A DNA stretch of 59,896 nt from Alphaproteobacteria bacterium (GCA_016776605.1 JADHTB010000024.1:1-59896), one strand, 5' to 3'. Positions 1-9,073 are shown, counted from the first letter of the stretch. The notes: generated by a model from the sequence alone, not told the origin. Translations and numbers: made by a program.

Positions 1-197
1 TTGATCACTGTCCGGGCGTTATCTTCCGATTGTTCAAAATAACGCAAGGCGGCCCATTGGGTCGGCCGCATACCATGGATGTAACTAACGGAATAGGACA
101 GATGAAACACCTGTTCCATGACTTCCGTGACGGCCTGCGCAGCCGTCCGCGAGGAAGAAAATGGTGCTGTCACGCTGTTTAACCCCGCCCCTGGCAT
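1..197 (-). CDS. MarR-family transcriptional regulator, N-terminal part (cut by window edge)
   Basis: Reading the minus strand from an ATG at 197 gives an open frame that leaves the window at base 1, so about 65 residues are visible. The stretch RPTQWAALRYFEQSEDNART is the typical first helices of MarR-type winged-helix regulators (a 'PxQWxALRY' pattern before the DNA-binding wing). An N-terminal helix around EVMEQVFHLSYSV would be part of the dimer interface. The DNA-binding and C-terminal helices lie outside the window, so no ligand or target can be suggested. No strong Shine-Dalgarno precedes the ATG, so the start is only probable. It lies in the same direction as the downstream end of the large sensor kinase, with an 86-bp gap. 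Confidence 0.6.
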   Translation of the reverse strand, partial: MPGAGLNSVTAPFSSSRTAAQAVTEVMEQVFHLSYSVSYIHGMRPTQWAALRYFEQSEDNARTVI

Positions 198-283
198 CCG
201 TGGTAAATGATCATGAACCTCTATCGCCTTCGTAAGCCGGGTGACCCCGTCACGGCATTCAATAAATTCGCGAACGCTAACAT

Positions 284-3200
284 TCACAGCATGCCGCACT
301 TTGCTACGGCTAGGGCGCCGTCGTCAATCAACTCCTTCTCTGCCAGGGGGATCAATATCTCGAACTCGCCACCGCCCGCGTCCGTGTTTCCGGCCCGAAT
401 TTGGCCGTGCCAATCGGTGACGATGTTATGCACGATGGCAAGCCCAAGCCCGGTGCCGTCGCCGACCCCCTTGGAGGTGTAAAACGGCTCGAAGATCTTG
501 TGCAGTTTGTCGTCTGGCAGACCGGGGCCATTGTCGGTTATGGTAAGCACCGCCTGGGGCGGCGCGGAAGCTTCCGCGCCGGACCCCTGGCCGGCCGGCG
601 CGCGGTGCTGCAGCGATATGGCTATGGTGCCCGTACCCTCCATGGCGTCGGACGCATTCCTCGCGAGGTTCATCACCACCTGCAGGAATTCCGTGCCGCT
701 GATCCATGCCTGCCCGATTTCGGGATCAATCCGTGTATTTATTCGGATGGTTGGAGGTAGCGAGGGGCCGACAATTTGCAGCGCGTTCCCGAGGGCCTTG
801 TTCAGGTCCGTACTCTCCTTGCCCGCTTGTTCCCTGCGGCCGAACGCCAGCAGACCTTGCAGCAACACATTGGCCTCCGTGCCGCTTTTCAGTATGCCGC
901 GCAGGGCCAGGTCTATGGTATCCGGGTTGGTGGGATCGCGCAGGGCGACATCGGCGAGGCCGCAGATCGGCTGTAGCAGATTGTTCATTTCGTGCGCCAG
1001 CCCGCCAACCAGGGTGCCCATGGCCTCCATCCGTTGGGCCCGCCGAAGGCGTTCTTCCTGCTCGATCGTCTCGGTCACATCCCAATAAATTCCCAGGGTG
1101 CCGCCATCGGGCGTACGCAGCTCGTGCAGGTCATAGCTCCGCCCGCCATCAATATTGTAGTAAAGCCGGAACGTCCCCTGCGGATTGCGATGGTAAGCCG
1201 TCCGCGTCTTTATCCAATCCTGTGAATGGCCGACCGCATCCGACATCCGGCCTTCACCGACGCGCGCGCTTACGAGCTCGGCAAAAGTCTGCCCCTTCAG
1301 GTCGTCGATCGAAAGGCCGCCGGTCAGCTCCCGGAAATGGGCGTTCATGTATATCAAATGGTCGTCGGCGTCGAAATAGCAGACTGCGGTGGGAATGATC
1401 TCGATGGCGTTGACCAGCACTTCGGCTGCCCGCTCGACCGCCCGCCGGGCCATGACATCGTCCGTTATGTTCGTAATGGTGCCGCGAAAGCCCGCGAAGC
1501 CCCCAGTTTTGTTGAAGATGGGCTTTCCGTTAGCGCGCAGGTGTCTGGCCGCGCCGTTCGGCGCAACGGCCACTATCTGCAAATCCCGGAACGGCTGCTG
1601 GGCGTGGAGCAGGTGCTTGGTTTCGAGCCAGATATCATTCCGCTCCGGATCGCCGCCATCGTTTTCCCAAGGGTTCTTGCCGATAGCTTCCGTTTCGGCC
1701 CAGATAAAATCCTCGCTATCGCCGCCACCTATGTAGGTGAAGCGATGCCGCGCATCGGTTTCCCAGAACCGGTCCGATCCGGCACTGGCGAAATCTCGGA
1801 ACCGCTGTTCGCTCTCCGCCAGCGCCCGCGCCGCCTGTTCTTGCTGCGTGATGTCCCGTGCCACGAATATCGTTCCGCCATCGTTGAGGCGATGCTCGGC
1901 AATCTCGACAGTCACGCCATCCGTGCGCCGCTCCTTGAACGATCCGCGCGGTTCATGGTGCGCGCTCAACCGTCGCGCAAGGAAATCCTCGATTGATTCT
2001 GTATTTACGGGTAGAAGGCCGCTGTCGACAACGACATGCAACAATTCCTGGTAGGTTGGATGCGCCGCCAGGAATTTCTCAGAACCAGGGCTATACTTGC
2101 GATGCATGCGGTTGCTGAGGATCAAGCGGTCGTCTGCGTCGTACAGCGCGACACTGTCCTCCAGACTATCCAATGCCTGCACCAACCGTTCGGCAGCGGA
2201 ACGCGCCTCGACCTCCTGGTGAATATTCCTGGTCGCTCCGCGGTATCCCAAAAAATCGCCGTCAGGGTCGAAAACGGGCACGCCGCTGGCACTGATCCAC
2301 CGCTTCTCGCCGGAAATCAGGGTCGTGAGCATGACCAGATCGCGGAACGGCTCCCGCGCCGCGAGTGCCCGCATATGCTCTGCCATCCCAGCTTCATTTT
2401 CTTTGTTTTCACGTGGGATAAGGCGCGACTTGCCCTTGTACCGGCCAAGGTCGCCGCTAAACGCCTCCTCTCCCGCCCGCGACAGCCAGGTGTAATTTTG
2501 CGCGGTATCGGTTTCCCAATACCAGTCGGCGGAGGCCGAGGCGAAATCGCGGAAGCGTTGTTCGCTGTCGAGCAGCGCCAATTCGGCCTGTTTACGCTCG
2601 CTGATATCCTGCACGACGCCTTTGATATGCGACGGTTTCCCGTCCCCAACGAGATCGACCACCATTTCCTGGTTGACCCAGCACACGACGCCATTGGGCC
2701 GTATCACCCGATACTCGACCCGTTGCGGTCCCGCGCCCGACGTCGCCAGATCCCTGGCCTGAATGACTTGCCCACGGTGGTCGGGATGGATGGTACTGTA
2801 AAACCGGTCAGCGAACATTTCCGCCGCGTCAGGCTCCCAGCCGAATATGCGATAGACCTCATCCGACCATTGCAATGTCCCGGCTTCGATATCGTACGAC
2901 CAGTGGCCGATGTGGTCAATCTTTTGCGCCTCGGCCAAGCTTTCCTCGCTGGCGCGAAGCGACTGTTCAGCCTCGACCTGTTCGGTAATATTCGCCTGTA
3001 CGCCGACATAGTGCGTCACCTTGCCCTGGGCATCGCGAATTGGCGCCAGCCGTAATCTGTTGGTGAACGGGGATCCGTCCTTCCGATAATTGCGGATCGA
3101 GGTTTCGATCGACCCACCTGCCTTGATCGTCGCGCCGAGGGTCCGTCGCGCCGGCTGTTCGCGGTCTTCACCTTGCAGGAAACGGCAATTGCGGCCCAGC

Positions 3201-4123
3201 ACCTCTGCCCGCGAATATCCGGTCAATGTTTCGAAGGCGGAATTGGCGTAAATGATCGGGTTATCGGGCTGTTGCAGGTCGGATATGATGACCCCTTCGC
3301 GAAGCGCCTCAAGCGCCCGGTCCCGCAAGCGCAATTCATCTTCGTCGCGCCGCCGGGCCGTGATATTGACGCCGGTGCCGCGATAGCCCTTGAATTCACC
3401 CGCTTCATCGAAAAAAGGGATATCGCTCGTGCGGCACACCACGCGCGAGCCATCGGCGGCAACCCACTCCATCTCGAAGTCACGATACGGTTTGCGTTCG
3501 TCCAGGTCCCGTTGATGTGTGCGCCAACCATCGGGATCGTCCGTTACGGCGGCAGGGTTGACCAATAGTCCCTCGGCACGGGCCTCGGCTCTCGTCTTGC
3601 CAAGGACATTTTCCCTGGCAATGCCGGTGAGTTCGCTATAACGCTCGGAAAGCAAGGTGAAGCGCAGATTGGCGTCGGTTTCCCAGAACCAGTCTGAGCT
3701 GGTCTCGGCGAAATGCCGAAAACGCTGTTCGCTCTCCTTCAGCGTCTGCTCGGTGCGTTTTCTTTCGCTGATATCCTGAACCAATGCGAAATAGCCCAGG
3801 ACTTTGTTATCATCGCCAAAATGTGGGACGTACTCCGCGCTGATCCATCGGCGAAAACCGTCGGGGTAGTCCATTTCTTCTTCGTAGCTGACCTCCTCGC
3901 CGGACAAGGCCGCGTCGACGTAGGGCGCCAGTCGCGAAGAAATTTCCGAGCCAAGGATTTCCTCGAGGGTTTTCCCAATGAGTTCGGAGCGCGGCAGCTT
4001 CCACCAATTCTCGAAAGTGGAATTGACAATTCGATAGCGGCGGTCCGCACTGACATAGGTGATCAGAGCGGGTATGGAGTCCATCAGAAGACTCAGCGTC
4101 GCCTCGCTGCTCTTCAATGCCAA
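284..4123 (-). CDS. Multi-PAS/LOV sensor histidine kinase, main part (after a frameshift)
   Basis: Cytoplasmic-type sensor kinase of 1279 residues with no membrane segment seen. About eight PAS modules run in series (roughly 10-115, 130-255, 265-385, 395-515, 525-640, 650-765, 775-895, 900-1015), several carrying the same 'W[FY]WETD' opening. The third is a LOV domain: GRNCRFLQ with Cys313, then NYRKDGSPF and GVQANIT, the residues that bind flavin and form the photoadduct. HisKA follows near 1030 (GGLAHEMNN, phosphoacceptor His). HATPase motifs are an N-box (NLARNASDAM), DNGPGLPDD, FEPFYTSK and GTGLGLAIV. There is no receiver domain and no response regulator beside it. The natural protein continues upstream: the reading frame at 4144-4980 joins this one if a single G is restored near 4165, giving about 1560 residues and ten PAS modules. 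The ATG at 4123 is therefore probably not a native start. Confidence 0.85.
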   Translation of the reverse strand: MALKSSEATLSLLMDSIPALITYVSADRRYRIVNSTFENWWKLPRSELIGKTLEEILGSEISSRLAPYVDAALSGEEVSYEEEMDYPDGFRRWISAEYVPHFGDDNKVLGYFALVQDISERKRTEQTLKESEQRFRHFAETSSDWFWETDANLRFTLLSERYSELTGIARENVLGKTRAEARAEGLLVNPAAVTDDPDGWRTHQRDLDERKPYRDFEMEWVAADGSRVVCRTSDIPFFDEAGEFKGYRGTGVNITARRRDEDELRLRDRALEALREGVIISDLQQPDNPIIYANSAFETLTGYSRAEVLGRNCRFLQGEDREQPARRTLGATIKAGGSIETSIRNYRKDGSPFTNRLRLAPIRDAQGKVTHYVGVQANITEQVEAEQSLRASEESLAEAQKIDHIGHWSYDIEAGTLQWSDEVYRIFGWEPDAAEMFADRFYSTIHPDHRGQVIQARDLATSGAGPQRVEYRVIRPNGVVCWVNQEMVVDLVGDGKPSHIKGVVQDISERKQAELALLDSEQRFRDFASASADWYWETDTAQNYTWLSRAGEEAFSGDLGRYKGKSRLIPRENKENEAGMAEHMRALAAREPFRDLVMLTTLISGEKRWISASGVPVFDPDGDFLGYRGATRNIHQEVEARSAAERLVQALDSLEDSVALYDADDRLILSNRMHRKYSPGSEKFLAAHPTYQELLHVVVDSGLLPVNTESIEDFLARRLSAHHEPRGSFKERRTDGVTVEIAEHRLNDGGTIFVARDITQQEQAARALAESEQRFRDFASAGSDRFWETDARHRFTYIGGGDSEDFIWAETEAIGKNPWENDGGDPERNDIWLETKHLLHAQQPFRDLQIVAVAPNGAARHLRANGKPIFNKTGGFAGFRGTITNITDDVMARRAVERAAEVLVNAIEIIPTAVCYFDADDHLIYMNAHFRELTGGLSIDDLKGQTFAELVSARVGEGRMSDAVGHSQDWIKTRTAYHRNPQGTFRLYYNIDGGRSYDLHELRTPDGGTLGIYWDVTETIEQEERLRRAQRMEAMGTLVGGLAHEMNNLLQPICGLADVALRDPTNPDTIDLALRGILKSGTEANVLLQGLLAFGRREQAGKESTDLNKALGNALQIVGPSLPPTIRINTRIDPEIGQAWISGTEFLQVVMNLARNASDAMEGTGTIAISLQHRAPAGQGSGAEASAPPQAVLTITDNGPGLPDDKLHKIFEPFYTSKGVGDGTGLGLAIVHNIVTDWHGQIRAGNTDAGGGEFEILIPLAEKELIDDGALAVAKCGML

Positions 4124-4143
4124 TTCGACGCGCCTCTCTTCCG

Positions 4144-4980
4144 TCAGGTCCAGGCCGGTGCCCGGTAGCCCTGGAAATCACCATTTTCATCGAACACTGG
4201 CTTGCCATTGAGACGCGCGACAACCGGCCTACCTTCGGGCGTGGTCCAGTCGAACTCGAAATCTCGGAACGCCCGCCGGTTCTCCAGATCCCCGAGGTGA
4301 CGTGACCACAGCTCTGGCTCCGCCAGGAAGCTGTCCCTTCGGACTTCATTCCGCTTTTTCCCAAGCACATCAGCCATCTGCACCCCGGTGGCTTGTTCGA
4401 AACGTTCAGAAAGAAACGTGAAGCGGTGGTCCGGGCCGGTTTCCCAGAACCAGTCCGAGGCGACTTCGGCAAAATCCCGGAACCGCTCCTCGCTGCGCTT
4501 GAGGCCCAACACCCGGCTGCTCAGCCTGTCGTTCAGATCGCCCGTCAATTGCTCGACCAGATCCTCGGACCACTTCAATTCTGTGATGTCGGTATCGAAC
4601 GCGATGCTGCCGACGGGATCGCCGGCGCCGTCGACAAGCGCGCATTCCTGGCGGCGATAGACCCGGCCCCCAACCTTTTTATCCCGCGCCGGGACTTCCA
4701 GCGATGACAATGCGTCTTGATTGGGCGCACCTATGCCGTCCTCCCGCGGCCCGCCAAACGTTTCGCTGAAGGCGCGGTTACCCCAAAGGAACTCTCCATC
4801 CGGCGCTTTGCGATGAATAGCGAACGGCGCCTTGTCGGCGACTTCATCGAACCAACGGGCCCTTTGCAAAAGCTGATCGATGATCCGATCACGCTCCGAG
4901 ACCGCACCTTCCGTCAGCGCAACAGCAGTCCTGAGGCTTAATATCTGAGCTTCAATTTCACCAAGGTCATTTATCTGCAT
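4144..4980 (-). CDS. PAS-domain protein: N-terminal part of the frameshifted sensor kinase
   Basis: The ATG at 4980 is preceded by GAGAG at good spacing; an in-frame TTG at 4998 is the alternative. The 278-residue product starts with a coiled-coil-like helix (DLGEIEAQILSLRTAV), then a PAS module (FDEVADKAPFAIHRKAPDG to DTDITELKWSE) and a second PAS of the same 'SDWFWETGPDHRFTFLSERF' type found repeatedly in the downstream kinase. It ends abruptly in GYRAPAWT and a TGA. With one extra G the frame reads GYRGTGLDLTEERRVELALKSSEA and runs straight into the kinase encoded at 284-4123. This is therefore the 5' part of one long gene, broken by a one-base deletion in a G run or by a sequencing error. 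Alone it would have no output domain. Confidence 0.8.
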   Translation of the reverse strand: MQINDLGEIEAQILSLRTAVALTEGAVSERDRIIDQLLQRARWFDEVADKAPFAIHRKAPDGEFLWGNRAFSETFGGPREDGIGAPNQDALSSLEVPARDKKVGGRVYRRQECALVDGAGDPVGSIAFDTDITELKWSEDLVEQLTGDLNDRLSSRVLGLKRSEERFRDFAEVASDWFWETGPDHRFTFLSERFEQATGVQMADVLGKKRNEVRRDSFLAEPELWSRHLGDLENRRAFRDFEFDWTTPEGRPVVARLNGKPVFDENGDFQGYRAPAWT

Positions 4981-5271
4981 TGGCGTGCTCTCTGGCAATC
5001 TCTGGGTAGAGACCCAGTTTTATACTAATTTATGTAAAAATAGTTTTAACTCACTACTAAACAAGAGCCAGGCAATGTGAATGGAAAAATTTCTACATAT
5101 CGTCGGCATCAGCCAGAATAAATTTAAGATGCTGCGAGTAAGGCATTTCACGAGTTGCCGTACGGCGGCGGGCCGCATGGCGTAAAATCTCAACCGCCAC
5201 CGATTTGAAGCTACGTTGGTCACGAATGTTTCCCTGTTAAACAGGGAGTTCAGCGGAAATGCTCTAGATGT
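4981..5271. other. Intergenic region upstream of the sensor kinase
   Basis: AT-rich near the kinase start, with a plausible minus-strand -10 (TATAAA, about 5020-5027). A perfect hairpin CCCTGTT/AACAGGG lies at about 5231-5246. On the minus strand a 44-codon frame ends in a TAG at about 5098 (contains RSFKSVAVEILRHAARRR); it may be the tail of a truncated gene, but I do not recognise it. The right edge carries one copy of the short GGAAATGCTCTAG element (5256-5268) directly beside the IS6-type end. Confidence 0.35.
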
Positions 5272-5575
5272 GGCATTGTCAGGTTAACGAAAGGTGGGCG
5301 CATTGGGCTATGCTGACAGCCTTTCAGGCGATCGCCGTCGCATCTTCCCATGCATTGAAAGCGTCGGTTCGGAACTGCTTGAACGTTAACCTTCCGAGCA
5401 AACTACGCTGGACGTAAAAGCTGTTGTCGGCGGATGCGTGGACATTCAAGAAGCGCTGCGTGGAGGCTGGCGACTTGCAGCGCTGCTGTCTGCTCTCGAT
5501 TTGGAAGCCCTCGCGCGGGCCATGCTCGTGAAATATAACGCTGGCCGGCAGATCCGACATAAAGTTCTCGTACAC
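5272..5575 (-). pseudogene. IS6-family element remnant: terminal repeat and transposase C-terminus
   Basis: The right edge GGCATTGTCAGGTTAACG resembles IS6-family terminal inverted repeats (GGCACTGT... type). Inside it, on the minus strand, a frame of up to 83 residues (5324-5575) carries the transposase tail: KSPASTQRFLNVHA, then YVQRSLLGR and FRTDAFNAWEDATA. No catalytic DDE region is present, so this is a 3' relic only. Its end is nearly identical to the relic at 48094-48204. It sits between the sensor kinase and the acyl-CoA synthetase and cannot encode an active transposase. Confidence 0.65.
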
Positions 5576-5605
5576 GGTGATGTTCTTCAGTAGCGACCGC
5601 CGCCG

Positions 5606-7585
5606 CTAATCCAGCCCCGCCCTGACCGCCTCCAGGTGGGCCAAGGCCTCCGGGTTGGACAGGGCCGACGTATCGCCCGTTGGTTGGTCCAGCAGAACAG
5701 CGCGGATCAACCGGCGCATGATCTTCATGGATCGGGTGCGGGGCAAATCACCTACGAAATGGATATGCCGGGGACGATAGGCCCGCCCCATGCCGTCGAC
5801 CACCGCCGCCGAAAGTGCTTCTCTCAGATCGTCACCACTACCTTTGCTGTCAGGGCCTTCCTTGGGCACGGCAATAATGCAGATGACTTCGCCCGAGCGC
5901 TCGTCCGGCAGGCCGATGACAGCAACCTCCGCCACCTTGCCGGTCGCGACGACCAGGGCTTCGATCTCCGCCGGGCCCGTACGCTTGCCGCCAATCTTGA
6001 ACGTGTCGTCGGAGCGGCCGAGCAGGAACCAGAAGCCGTCTTTGTCGATGGAAGCGAAATCGCCATGGCGCCAGGTATCGGGATAGTCCTGCCAATAGGT
6101 TTCCAGATAGCGTTCATCGCCCCCCGGCCCCCAAAAGCTTTTGGTCAGGCCGATGGATGGCTGTGTCATGACCAATTCTCCGACCTCGCCCGGCGCTACC
6201 GGCTCGCCCGCCTCGTTAAAGACAGCGGCGCCCGAACCTAGGGATGGGCCGTTAAAGGCGCAGGATTTTTGCGGCAGAATGCCGGCGCCGGTGACGATGG
6301 AACAGCCAATCTCGGTACCGCCCGAGATATTCAGGATCGGCAGCTTCTTTTTGCCAATTACCTCGAACATCCATTGCCAGGCGTCCGGCGTGGCGGGCTC
6401 ACCCCCCGATATCATGGTTGTGAGGGAGGAGAGGTCATGGTTGTCCACCAACTCCCGCCCCAGGGCCATGGCGCCACGGGCCGCGGTGGGCGCCATGCCA
6501 AAATGCGTTACCTTGTAATCTTCGATCAATTGCCAGAACCGATCGGCCCTGGGGCGATCCGGCGCGCCTTCCGCGACCAGCAGCCGCCCGCCGGCATAAC
6601 TCGGCGTCACCGCGGTCAGGGCACCCACCATCCAGCCAAAATCACTGAGCCAGAAGAAACAATCATCTGGTCCAAAATCCAACATCAGATCAAGATCCAG
6701 GGCCACCTTGGTCAGAAATCCAACATGGGTTTGAATAATGCCCTTAGGCTTGCCCGTGGTGCCGGATGTAAAGGCCAGAGTCAGCGGCGCCTCCGCCGGC
6801 AGTTCCACTGTCGCGACGGGATTGCTCTGCCCCGCGACCAGATCATGCCACCAGTGATCCCGTCCCGGCTTCATCTCAACCGGCACCTCGCCAGCCATAT
6901 GATTGACGACAATGATCGCCTCGACACTGGGCGCCTCCGCACAGGCCTCGTCCAGGGCTGCCTTCATGGGGGAGGCCGCACCCCGGCGCCAGGTGCCGTC
7001 GGAGGCGACCACAACCTTTATACCGCCCTCGTTCAAACGAGTCACGATAGGGCTGGGGCCAAAGCCGGAAAACAACGGCATGTTGACGGCGCCGATCTTG
7101 GCGCAGGCGAAGAAAGCCACGTAGACTTCCGCAATCATGGGCAGGTACAGGCCGACAACATCGCCAACACCAACGCCCAAGCTCTGCAACGCGGCGGACA
7201 AGCGGTTCACCTCCGTATCGAATTCGGCATAGCTCAGGGTGCGCGTGCGTTCATCCTCCCCCTGCCACTCGATAAAAGTTTTGTTCCAGACCGGCGTATC
7301 CCGATGCTTTTCGATACAGTTGAGATACAGATTGGTGGTGCCGCCAACACACCAATCGGCCCAGGCCTTGCCCCGGCTGGTATCCAGGACATTGTCATAG
7401 GGTTGGTAGAAACGAATATCGAGAAACTTTAGCAGACCATCCCAAAACCACGACGGATCAGCCAGGGAGCGTTCGTACAGGTCGTGATAGTCCGATGCGC
7501 CCATCTGACGGATCAGCTTGGTCAGACGGCTCGCCTCAACCCGTTCCTTGCTGGGCCGCCAGGCAATCTCTGATGTTTCAACCAT
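5606..7585 (-). CDS. Short-chain acyl-CoA synthetase (acetyl/propionyl/acetoacetyl-CoA synthetase family)
   Basis: AMP-forming CoA ligase of 659 residues. An ACS-type N-terminal region (DPSWFWDGLLKFLDIRF) is followed by the adenylate motif FTSGTTGKPKG near residue 275, a GGTEIG motif, the hinge GRSDDTFKIGGKR and the catalytic lysine in RTRSMKIMRR near the C-terminus. It activates a short carboxylate through an acyl-adenylate in the cytoplasm; the exact substrate (acetate, propionate, acetoacetate) cannot be read from sequence. I chose the ATG at 7585, preceded by GGGAAG, over the TTG at 7606. Directly upstream on the same strand is a scrap of an acyl-CoA dehydrogenase gene (7611-7697), so it may once have formed an operon with a beta-oxidation gene. 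A divergent fatty-acid-type operon starts at 7801. Confidence 0.85.
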   Translation of the reverse strand: MVETSEIAWRPSKERVEASRLTKLIRQMGASDYHDLYERSLADPSWFWDGLLKFLDIRFYQPYDNVLDTSRGKAWADWCVGGTTNLYLNCIEKHRDTPVWNKTFIEWQGEDERTRTLSYAEFDTEVNRLSAALQSLGVGVGDVVGLYLPMIAEVYVAFFACAKIGAVNMPLFSGFGPSPIVTRLNEGGIKVVVASDGTWRRGAASPMKAALDEACAEAPSVEAIIVVNHMAGEVPVEMKPGRDHWWHDLVAGQSNPVATVELPAEAPLTLAFTSGTTGKPKGIIQTHVGFLTKVALDLDLMLDFGPDDCFFWLSDFGWMVGALTAVTPSYAGGRLLVAEGAPDRPRADRFWQLIEDYKVTHFGMAPTAARGAMALGRELVDNHDLSSLTTMISGGEPATPDAWQWMFEVIGKKKLPILNISGGTEIGCSIVTGAGILPQKSCAFNGPSLGSGAAVFNEAGEPVAPGEVGELVMTQPSIGLTKSFWGPGGDERYLETYWQDYPDTWRHGDFASIDKDGFWFLLGRSDDTFKIGGKRTGPAEIEALVVATGKVAEVAVIGLPDERSGEVICIIAVPKEGPDSKGSGDDLREALSAAVVDGMGRAYRPRHIHFVGDLPRTRSMKIMRRLIRAVLLDQPTGDTSALSNPEALAHLEAVRAGLD

Positions 7586-7610
7586 ATCGACTTCCCAACT
7601 CCTCAATCTG

Positions 7611-7697
7611 CTACCAACGTTTGGCGATTTCTTCCAACATCACCTCGGTCGCACCACCACCGATGGCATGCACGTGGGGAAAGGCCGGCTCATTGAT
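7611..7697 (-). pseudogene. Acyl-CoA dehydrogenase, C-terminal remnant
   Basis: A short minus-strand frame ends in TAG at 7611 and reads INEPAFPHVHAIGGGATEVM followed by LEEIAKRW. HAIGGGATEVMLEEI is the characteristic C-terminal helix of acyl-CoA dehydrogenases that contacts FAD. Upstream the frame meets a TGA at 7698-7700 and no further homologous sequence is visible, so the remainder of the gene has been lost. It lies 25 bp upstream of the acyl-CoA synthetase start. Confidence 0.6.
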
Positions 7698-7706
7698 TCA
7701 GGTCAA
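7693..7706. promoter_or_regulatory. FNR/NNR-like palindrome between divergent CoA genes
   Basis: TTGATTCAGGTCAA matches the FNR-family consensus TTGAT-N4-ATCAA at nine of ten positions and has the same half-sites as the box upstream of nosR. It lies 95 bp before the acyl-CoA dehydrogenase start (7801) and 108 bp before the divergent synthetase start. It overlaps the end of a gene remnant, so chance is possible. Confidence 0.35.
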
Positions 7707-7800
7707 GATGCCGTAATTTCAACCGTCATACAATCGAACTGGGCGTTTGGCTCTTGAGCCCTGCCCATGGTCAGTCTGGACGTGCGGCTGGGAGGCGGCG

Positions 7801-9000
7801 ATGATCGATTTTGCGTTACCGGTGCAATTGGACGATACCGAGCTTGCGGTGCAGGAGGCCGCGCGCCGCTTTGCAGGCGAGGTGCTGCGGCCCGTGGGCG
7901 CGGCGCTGGACAAGTTGCCGGCCGGCGAAATGATCCAGGAGCAGTCGCCGCTTTTTGATGTCCACAGACAATACCGCGATCTAGGCTTTGCCGGCATGCG
8001 TCTTGCCGGCGACCTGACACCGGCGCAGAAGGCACGGCTGGTGTGTCTGATCGGCTATGAACTGGGCCGGGGCGACGTTGGCCTTGCCCTCAGCTTGGGG
8101 GCTGCCAATTTTCCGGCCATGGTCGCGGCCAACAGTGGCCGCCGGGAACTGATGGAACAGTTCACCTCGGATCAGATCGGTTGCTGGGGCATCACCGAGC
8201 CGGACCACGGCAGCGATGAACTGGATGTGCGCGCCGTTGCATCACAAACCGGACAAAATCGTGGCCGCGCCAACTGCATCGCCCGCCCGGACGGCAATTC
8301 CATCGTCATCAATGGGCAAAAATCGTCCTGGGTTTCCAACGGTACTATCGCCGAGACCGCCGCCCTGTTCTGTGCCTATGACGACGGCAGCGATGAAGCC
8401 GCGCATGGGGTGTTTCTGGTTGATCTCAAGGAAAAGGGCGTCAGCCGGGGCAAGCCAACCGACAAGCTAGGCCAGCGCGCCCTGAACCAGGGGGAAATAT
8501 TTTTCGACGAGGTGCGCATTCCGGCGGGCAATATGGCCGTGCCGCCGGAACGTTACGCGAACTATGTCAATACCATCCTGGTGCGGGCCAATTCCTCCAT
8601 GGGTATCACTTTCTCGGGTCTGGCGCAGGCGGCGTTCGATGAAGCCCTGGCCTACGCCAAGGAACGCAAGCAGGGCGGTGTGCCGATTATCCAGCATCAG
8701 AATGTCAAAAGCCGGCTGTTCGAGATGTTCCGCAAGGTCATGGCGGCACGCGCCCTGAACTGGCAGGCCTGCATGCAGAATTTCACCACCACGGACCCGC
8801 GGCTGGAATATGCCATCGCCACCAAGGTGACCTCGACCCAAACCGCCTTTGAAGTGGCGAGCGATGCCATGACCATTTTCGGCGGCGCCGGCATCGTGCG
8901 CGATCACCCGGTGGAGCAAATGCTGCGCGATGCCCGCATCTCGATGATCGAGGACGGCTGCAACGACCTGCTCGGCCTGATGGCGGCGGATCGGTTTTGA
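7801..9000 (+). CDS. Acyl-CoA dehydrogenase
   Basis: FAD-dependent acyl-CoA dehydrogenase of 399 residues, a usual length. The N-terminal helical domain starts FALPVQLDDTELAVQEAARR. The middle beta domain has CWGITEPDHGSD, the FAD-binding signature. The C-terminal domain has IFGGAGIVRDHPVEQMLRDAR followed by SMIEDG, whose Glu fits the catalytic base of the MCAD-like enzymes. It oxidises an acyl-CoA to the 2-enoyl-CoA and passes electrons to ETF. The ATG at 7801 follows GGGAGGCGGCG; an upstream in-frame ATG at 7747 lacks a ribosome site. First gene of a four-gene plus-strand run (dehydrogenase, nitroreductase-like, thiolase, ligase) that looks like a dedicated acyl-CoA catabolic pathway. Substrate unknown. 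Confidence 0.88.
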   Translation: MIDFALPVQLDDTELAVQEAARRFAGEVLRPVGAALDKLPAGEMIQEQSPLFDVHRQYRDLGFAGMRLAGDLTPAQKARLVCLIGYELGRGDVGLALSLGAANFPAMVAANSGRRELMEQFTSDQIGCWGITEPDHGSDELDVRAVASQTGQNRGRANCIARPDGNSIVINGQKSSWVSNGTIAETAALFCAYDDGSDEAAHGVFLVDLKEKGVSRGKPTDKLGQRALNQGEIFFDEVRIPAGNMAVPPERYANYVNTILVRANSSMGITFSGLAQAAFDEALAYAKERKQGGVPIIQHQNVKSRLFEMFRKVMAARALNWQACMQNFTTTDPRLEYAIATKVTSTQTAFEVASDAMTIFGGAGIVRDHPVEQMLRDARISMIEDGCNDLLGLMAADRF

Positions 9001-9073
9001 ACTCCGTAGGACCTCGTTCGATATTAATTGGGTGACGCGGTTAATCTTAGCAACGCGCAAGGGAGAGAATGAC

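Noticed and set aside
2036..3055. 339-residue plus-strand frame opposite the sensor kinase
   Set aside because: Shadow of the PAS array, whose motifs are clear on the minus strand.
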